Positions 57,771 to 64,000 of a stretch of 64,000 nt of DNA are shown here, piece after piece. The stretch lies in the NCBI GenBank assembly GCA_030248225.1, contig JASANE010000722.1, forward strand, positions 36,413 through 100,412, written 5' to 3'. Both the position numbers and the translations under genes were made by a program. Source of the stretch: Trileptium ribeirensis (Eukaryota > Nematoda > Enoplea > Enoplida > Thoracostomopsidae). Position 1 is the stretch's first letter, and the number at the start of each line of letters is the position of its first letter. The notes beneath the pieces are model-generated. The model worked only from the letters and a program-made list of their open reading frames with translations, did no database searches and was not told the DNA's origin.

Positions 57771-60330
57771 ACAGAAGCCAAAAACTAAAGCAGTAGCGTA
57801 ATGCGACACTACTTCCGCCTTCGCTAACAAGGAACTAATATGTCCGCCGTTTCCTAGCTATTAGCTAGATAATCCATTACAAAATCGTAATTATAAAACG
57901 AAAATAACTAAAAACAAGCAATTTGAAAAACCGCCTTACTCCGCAAGATCCAGATGTAGGCTGATCAAAATCAGAAACAACAACCTTAGATACATATTAG
58001 CTAATAAAGCTAAGTAAACGAAATTATGTAAATTAGGGCCTAAAACAAAAAGAATTTTGTAAAATGGTAAATCTTGAAAAAGTTTGAAATTAGGGACCCA
58101 TATAGTAAAAGATTTTGTGCAAAATACATTTTAGAACTAAATAAATGAGATTTATGCCCAAAGGACCCCCTGGTAGCCTAGCAAACCCAAGACAGAAGTT
58201 GAGAAACAAGGATTAGAGAAGAAAGATACGCGATAGCTAGGGAATTTTTCAAATATCAAAATTATATTTCTAGCTAGGTATTTTATGAACTTTTCTTAAT
58301 GAGCTAGGTATTTATCCTAACTAGTACTTCCGCTTCTTCTGACATAAAAGCAACACAACTCAACTCCGGACGATCGTAACTGAAAACTTAAAACTGAAAT
58401 TAGGTTTAAGTTAGTTAAGCTTAAGATTTATTGAAAATTTATGCAAATTTAGTGAGTAAGATAAAGTTTTATGAAATACAATTTGTAAGAACTAAAACTT
58501 AGGATAAGCTTTTTAGGGATCAGTAAGTAAGTGAAAAGTGAATAACCCGTTTTAAGAGTTTGGACCCCAATTGGCCTAGCGGACCCACGACAAAACCAAC
58601 TCCATGCGAATAGCTTTTCGTTGATTGATAATATAGCTATGTAAATGCCTGCCTCAATTAAACTGTAAAATTATCTGAAATAACATAATAATGTGTTAAT
58701 GAAAAAGTCATGTAAAATAATACAAAAGTAACGTAATTATCTGGGATTCAAGAACGATGTAAAACAAGTAACAAAAATGAAAAGCAATGAAGCCCAATGT
58801 CACTGTTCGAGGCAGGACATTATATTGATAGAGAAAGGAACAGCTAAATTGCCGGAGTTTCTTGCGGCGGCAGCTCCTTGACTTAAACTTAGGATGGGTG
58901 TGCGGTTCATATAGGGACGTTAGCTTGAAAATATTTGCAACGTTATTTCAGGGGTACGGTGGCGTTGCCTCCCTAGCGCGCCTTGTCCGCGTGCTCGAAT
59001 TCTACCAAAATGCGGTATCAGTGTTGTGCCTAATTGCTAATTGGATAAAAGGTAAGAAAGACAGTTCACTTGTAAACCTCTGGCCCTGATTATCATAAGT
59101 TTCCCATACTAACTGCCCCGCTTTCCAAAACCTCCCAACAGTTCCGTCTTCCCATCGTTTTCAATATTTGTCGTTTTGCTAAAACGTTCAGTCTTCGAAA
59201 CCTCAGGCCTTCAGTTTTTCAAAATTTCGCAAAGTTTACAATTTTCAAAAGTACCAAGCTTCGCCGCTCCCAAAAATTATCATCAAATTTGCTAAATATT
59301 AGAAAAAATTAAAAATTTCTGTGTTTCTTATCGATCAACATTCCCAACATTTTGTACACTAAATTACCACAAGTTCTTCTAATTTTACCGACATCCCATT
59401 TCCAAAAACTTGGCAATTTTTTCTGTTTCACGGCTCTACCAATTTATATTGCGCACATTCATGCAGTCCGATGCCAGTGGAAGGAAAATCTACCGGTAGG
59501 GATTTTCGGATAGAGATCGTCAGGGTACAACCGGTCAGCGGAGGAGATGAAGTCATGAAAAGCGTCATAAATAATTTTTGGGACTCCAAATTTTTCTGAA
59601 TTTTGGACAACTTTCGCCCAATTTTTACCAATTTTCACCCCATTTTGCCAATTACCGCCATTTTGTTTTTTTCTCTGACTTTTAGCCTATTTTCCACCAA
59701 AATTTTTCACGTGCTTTCAGTGGATGGTGACACAAAAACATCATACTGCCTCGGAGGGGGGGGGCAGCGCCCCGCGGGGGTCCGAGCCTTAGGTATTAAT
59801 TCCCATCTATCATCTTCCTCCTATGAGCAAGACTGATACTTATATATGAAATAAAACTTTGCTGTTCACTAACATTTGGAAATTTTATATTAATGCTAAA
59901 CAATGAAAACTTTTAATAACCTTACAAACTTTTTGCAAAATCAAAAAGTACCTCCAAGATTTTCAAAATCAGTGCAAACTTCGCTCGCTACACTCCAGAC
60001 TACGCTTCCTGACTTTGTCGGTTCCCACAATTTCGCAATCCCAAAAATTTCGTGATGTTCCAAAAATTACCCAATTGTGTGTCTAAAAATTTCCAAATAT
60101 TCTATCTTCGCGGAATTTGCCAACATTTTCAATCGCCAAACTTTCCACAACCTCTCACAATTTTGCTCTTCCTCAGTTTATGCTTCAGCAAATTGTCAAC
60201 CAGTTTCGTAAATTCTTCCAAATTGACTACTTTCGGTTTGCCGCCCAAGGCTAAAGTCAGATACAGCGGTAAATATTAGTACCAATGGACTCAGCACGAT
60301 AAGCTGGTTCAGAATATGTCCATCTCAGTC
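57771..60330. other. Unassigned AT-rich sequence
   Basis: 57840-58330 repeats short AGCTATTAGCTA and AGCTAGGTATTT phrases, loosely like the array at 1-1030. 59100-60250 is dominated by degenerate TTTCCAAAATTT-like words, probably an eroded simple repeat. A GC-rich spot (GGGGGGGGGCAGCGCCCCGC) lies at 59755-59780. No gene is supported. Confidence 0.5.
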
Positions 60331-60690
60331 GATTTTTTTCGATTCTTTGAGTTTCCAAACTTACAGAATGGTACCCAAAATTTCTGAAAATTTTTTTCGA
60401 GAAATGTATAGTTTATATATCATTCCAACGGCAAAGGTAAGCTGAGTCGAATGGCTTTAGAATCGCGTGAAGAAGTTTATGGTTTAAGGAGTGATTTCCA
60501 TTTTGTAAAATCCTAAACCCAAAGACTATAAAGCTTTAGCCTTCACTGTAAGCCTAAGTCCTGAACCCGTTGAGCTGATTTTACCGCCGTTCGACTCAGC
60601 TAAAGTCAATTCATTTCCAATGATATACGAAATTATGGATTTATCAAGAAATAAGTTTTTCGAAAATTTTGGGTACCACTGTAATAGTTC
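60331..60690. repeat. Dispersed repeat related to 5481-5760
   Basis: Shares AATGTATAGTTTATATATCA, GGAGTGATTTCCATTTTGTA and AAAATCCTAAA with the copy at 5.5 kb, same orientation. Both ends are indistinct. Confidence 0.6.
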
Positions 60691-62554
60691 TGGCCCCAAA
60701 GAAAACTTAGCTGCACCATTTTACCCCCATTATGGTGGTGCTCTTGCGACCCTGGCTGCCCCGACTTACCGACGAACCGAAAGTTGACTTAAGGAGCCGG
60801 TGAGTTTAGCAGGTCGCAAACGTGTCTGCCAAAGTGTTCGGCCTGGACTCCATATTTGGCCAACGCTCTAGTGGTATTAAGGTTCCCCAAAGGAGGGTCA
60901 ACCCTTAACACTGCTCATAGGTAGTAAGGCTGGCCCACCTTTCCCTTATTTCCTTGCGTTTTGAGATATAAGCTTGCAGATACTTTAGGAGATGTGCATC
61001 CCTTGTCTTCATGTCCCATTTTTAATAAATCCAGTAGACTTGAGAGTTTAAAGTTTCTGAACGCCTATGTGGGTGCACCAGAGAACTAACCCTTAATGGT
61101 TTGACATTTGAGTTGAGTGGCGTCTTCACGAAATCTCGAATATTTTCAACACTGTCCGGTGTCAGATCCAACAGATTATAAAAGAGGGCTTATTCATTTA
61201 TTTATTTATTTGTTGTTTGGTGGCGCTTCAATTTCTTAACTCTGTGGTTTCCTCGAAACATGGTTGGTAAGAAATTTTTCAGGCGCGAAGTATGGATGTA
61301 ACAATGTGTCGTGGCACATGAAATACTCGGTCACATTTCGTAAATAAAACCGTTTTTAATTATGTGTGTGTACTGATAGCCTCTGCAAGAGTGATGCTGC
61401 GTGGAACGTTGGTAGCACTCAGCCAAATTTCGACTGCGTAACCCCGAACCTATAGAAAGGTTGAACATGGACACCTGGTCAAAAGATTTAGAACAATAGA
61501 ATGCGCGGAATTATGACGCACCACTTACTAATATTTTATATGATCAATAAATTTACCATTATAAGCACACAAGATTGCCGAACCCCAAATCATTCAGTTG
61601 ACACACAAGCTCACTGATTGTCTTTTCTTGTGACACAATCGTAATAGTCCCTAAAATTAATTTATTTATTTCCGTGAATCTTGAGGCATGAATCTGGATT
61701 GATCCCTTTGGCCGAGCATTCCGCATCTAGATCTAAACATTCTGGGCTTAGCGACCCATATATATTATGTGTCGCTGGTCTTAGATTGTAACTCAGAGTA
61801 CACTTCGAAACGGGCGGATTCGAATATCGCACCCGATTTTATGCCCTTTTAGTTTACAGATAATACTGTTGGCGCAAGGTCGAGGGTCGCCCTTTTTGTT
61901 GACAATGACAAAACCTTGCAAACACCCGGTGTTGCGCACTTTCAATAATGCGCAATGTTTGATGTTGGACAGGTTTAGATTAAAAAACAAAGAAAAGCGT
62001 TTTTCAGATGAGGAGTTGAAGATGGATAGTGTTCTTCGCAGTGAATTGGGCAGAAGATGGAGCTAAGTCGATGTTGTCGGGGTGTGTTTTTGTTAGTTAA
62101 ATATAGTTTTATTCTCTAGTAAGACAGTGACGTTACTAAACCCGGCATCCGGGGGTCACCGTCTAAGCCGATTCTTAATGCGTGAATCCACTTTAGGAGC
62201 ATACACCTGGGTTGTTCTTTTATCAAGTAGATTTTTGTCCTAAAAATTGATGATGGTATATACATCACGACAAACCAAAAGGTAAGTCTGTAGGCGGAAC
62301 ATAATGCATCTGTGAATATCTATATTTCGCGTTCAATGAATATTTATCGTGGAGATACCGCTGAATTTAGTATTGCATATAACTGTTAGCAATCTATATT
62401 AAGGTTTAATGGTAAATATACGTAGTAGTGCTTACTTATATGTAACAGGGTCGTTCCGACCCTGTCACGAGCATTTCAGGACTTTCACACTCAAAATTAC
62501 ATTGGGACGCGTTGGCGCATGACCGTTCTGTATAAAGATGGCACTAATCGCCTT
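60691..62554. other. Unassigned sequence
   Basis: Contains an ATTTATTTATTTATTTG tract near 61195. Short frames on both strands near 61800-62060 show no known motif. Nothing supported. Confidence 0.55.
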
Positions 62555-62975
62555 GAACCTTTTTGTATAAAATGTATGAACCGCTTTGTATAAAATGTAT
62601 GAACCGTCTTGTATAGAATGTATGAACCGTTTTGTATAAAATGTATGAACCGCTTTGTATAAAATGTATGAATCGTCTTGTATAGAATGTATGAACCGTC
62701 TTGTATAGAATGTATGAACCGTTTTGTATAAAATGTATGAACCGTTTTGTATGAACCGTTTTGTATAAAATGCATGAACCGATTTTGTATTTTAAAATGT
62801 ACGAACCGTTTTGTATAAAGTGTATGAACTGTTTTGTACAAAATACCACTTGTATTTGTGAACCGTTTGGTATAGCATTATCACTCGTATTTATGAACCA
62901 TTTTGCATAACATTATCACTTGCATTCGTGAACCAACTTGCTTAAAATGTCATTTATGTTAAATAACCGTTCTGT
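62555..62975. repeat. 23-bp minisatellite with a degenerate longer-period tail
   Basis: The unit GAACCGTTTTGTATAAAATG plus TAT recurs about 13 times from 62555 to 62848, some copies shortened or with GTCTTGTATAGAATG. After that come units of about 35 bp (GAACCATTTTGCATAACATT plus ATCACTTG...). Open frames across it are artefacts of the repeat. Confidence 0.93.
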
Positions 62976-63600
62976 TCTTTTGTAGTAACTTACGATTTTG
63001 CGAGGGATGAGTGTGGTAACCTGAACAAATTATGAGGAAGTGAGCTGCCGCAACCGACCTGTAGGACTGAAAATGAAACCCCCACACCGATGGAAACTGG
63101 AACTTGGTTGAAAATCCAACTAGCCGACAATATGTGTTGTAGGGTTGACGGTCACGACCGTCCGGGAATAGGAGGCCCCCGACTGCACGTTCAAGAAAAC
63201 AAGTTTGTTAAGACCGAAATCAAAGATATCAAATTTACTTGGTTTTAGCGATATAATGAGTAATGGTTACGGAAAACAACAAGACAGAAAAAGTGGAAAT
63301 CACGTTTTTGATGGTTGTTGCAAGCATACGTAACGACGGATGCCGGGTTAATTCGAAGGCCCGCCATCGTCTACGGTATCCTTATCCGGAAAAATAACCG
63401 GAACAGGCTAGAGAAGCATTGGGAATCGTGGACGGACATCCAAAACCGCTCCGGACAACGCCAGAACTTCGCCCGTAACACGTAGAGACAATCGCTACTT
63501 ACGCTAGGTAGGATTGTCAACGTGGAACCCGGACTGTTACTTTCCATGTAGTTAGGACATATCATATATAAAATATGTACATGTATCTATTTATGTGTGT
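62976..63600. other. Unassigned sequence
   Basis: Mixed composition with small GC-rich patches (GGTCACGACCGTCCGGG near 63150). No gene or RNA recognised. Confidence 0.5.
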
Positions 63601-64000
63601 GTCCTGTGGACGATTTTTAGGCAAAACCGCCTTGTTTCTGTAGCCTATTGCGGTATGCAACCGATACAAAGCCACCACTCTCCGACATTCCCGTCGCCGT
63701 ACCCCGCGTCAGAACCAGCGCATGCGACCCCTCGTTTTGTTCACCGCGACTAGTTGCATCCAACCATATGCTTTGAATCTCCGCCTGAATCCCCGCTGAC
63801 CCGCGGCAGCCACGCGAAATTGTCTTGAAAGCTGTTGTCTACTGCTGATGGGCGCCAACAATTCGAGATTTTTCACTCTACTTTAAAATGGGCAAATCGC
63901 CCCTCATTTGATTCGTCTCGACGAGGCATTGCCAAAAATACCCGGCGGGTCTCGCTCCGCCGCTCCGTTAACCCGTACGACCAACAAACGCGCCCCCCAT
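63601..64000. other. GC-rich block at the window end
   Basis: Composition shifts from AT-rich to clearly GC-rich and CpG-rich (CCGTCGCCGTACCCCGCGTC, GGCGGGTCTCGCTCCGCCGC). No long open frame or known motif. It may be the edge of another gene, a CpG island or another element that continues beyond the window. Confidence 0.4.

Noticed and set aside
62497..62849. Two overlapping minus-strand frames with repeated HFIQNGSYILYKT
   Set aside because: Translation of the 23-bp minisatellite in two frames; no coding signal.

Overview
This window looks like nuclear DNA of an invertebrate animal, probably an arthropod; that rank is an inference. It is AT-rich, its genes are split by GT-AG introns, most of it is non-coding, and it is full of satellites, short inverted-repeat elements, a CR1-type LINE and DNA transposons. 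I saw no sign of bacterial, viral or organellar DNA and no rRNA, tRNA or CRISPR array.

Only one host gene is recognised: a PNISR (PNN-interacting serine/arginine-rich protein) orthologue on the minus strand, from an ATG at 42011 to a TAA at 7898. I assembled 13 coding exons by hand. All 12 junctions have GT/AG borders and matching phases, and the exons sum to 2670 nt (889 codons plus stop). The N-terminal DWASLAQQWIA block, the central TLPAWIREGLEKMEREK block and the LTEIL block are the PNISR hallmarks. The last exon encodes a C4HC3 (PHD-like) zinc finger that the vertebrate protein lacks.

Upstream of it, 44.8-57.0 kb is a three-layer nest of transposons, all on the minus strand. The base is a CR1-like LINE: ORF1 with a PHD finger at 57019-56063, and a decayed ORF2 cut in two. 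Inserted in its reverse-transcriptase region is an 8.6-kb DNA transposon (45548-54178) with 28-bp terminal inverted repeats. Inserted in that element's transposase gene is a second, 5.1-kb DNA transposon (46176-51258) with unrelated terminal repeats and a perfect AATT target duplication. Removing either insertion with one 4-bp target copy restores the interrupted reading frame. Both DNA transposons encode a PWWP domain followed by a Ser/acidic stretch and a transposase-like protein of the arthropod family I associate with DUF7869. This PWWP-transposase pairing is the most novel item here.

The flanks and introns hold a 12-copy 247-bp satellite with a 741-bp higher-order period (intron 2), smaller tandem arrays, and at least four families of short inverted-repeat elements. 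A fragment matching the LINE's 5' leader lies in sense orientation just upstream of the PNISR start. The outer regions (1-7 kb, 57.8-63.6 kb) hold repeats and no gene I can support. The last 400 bases become clearly GC-richer.
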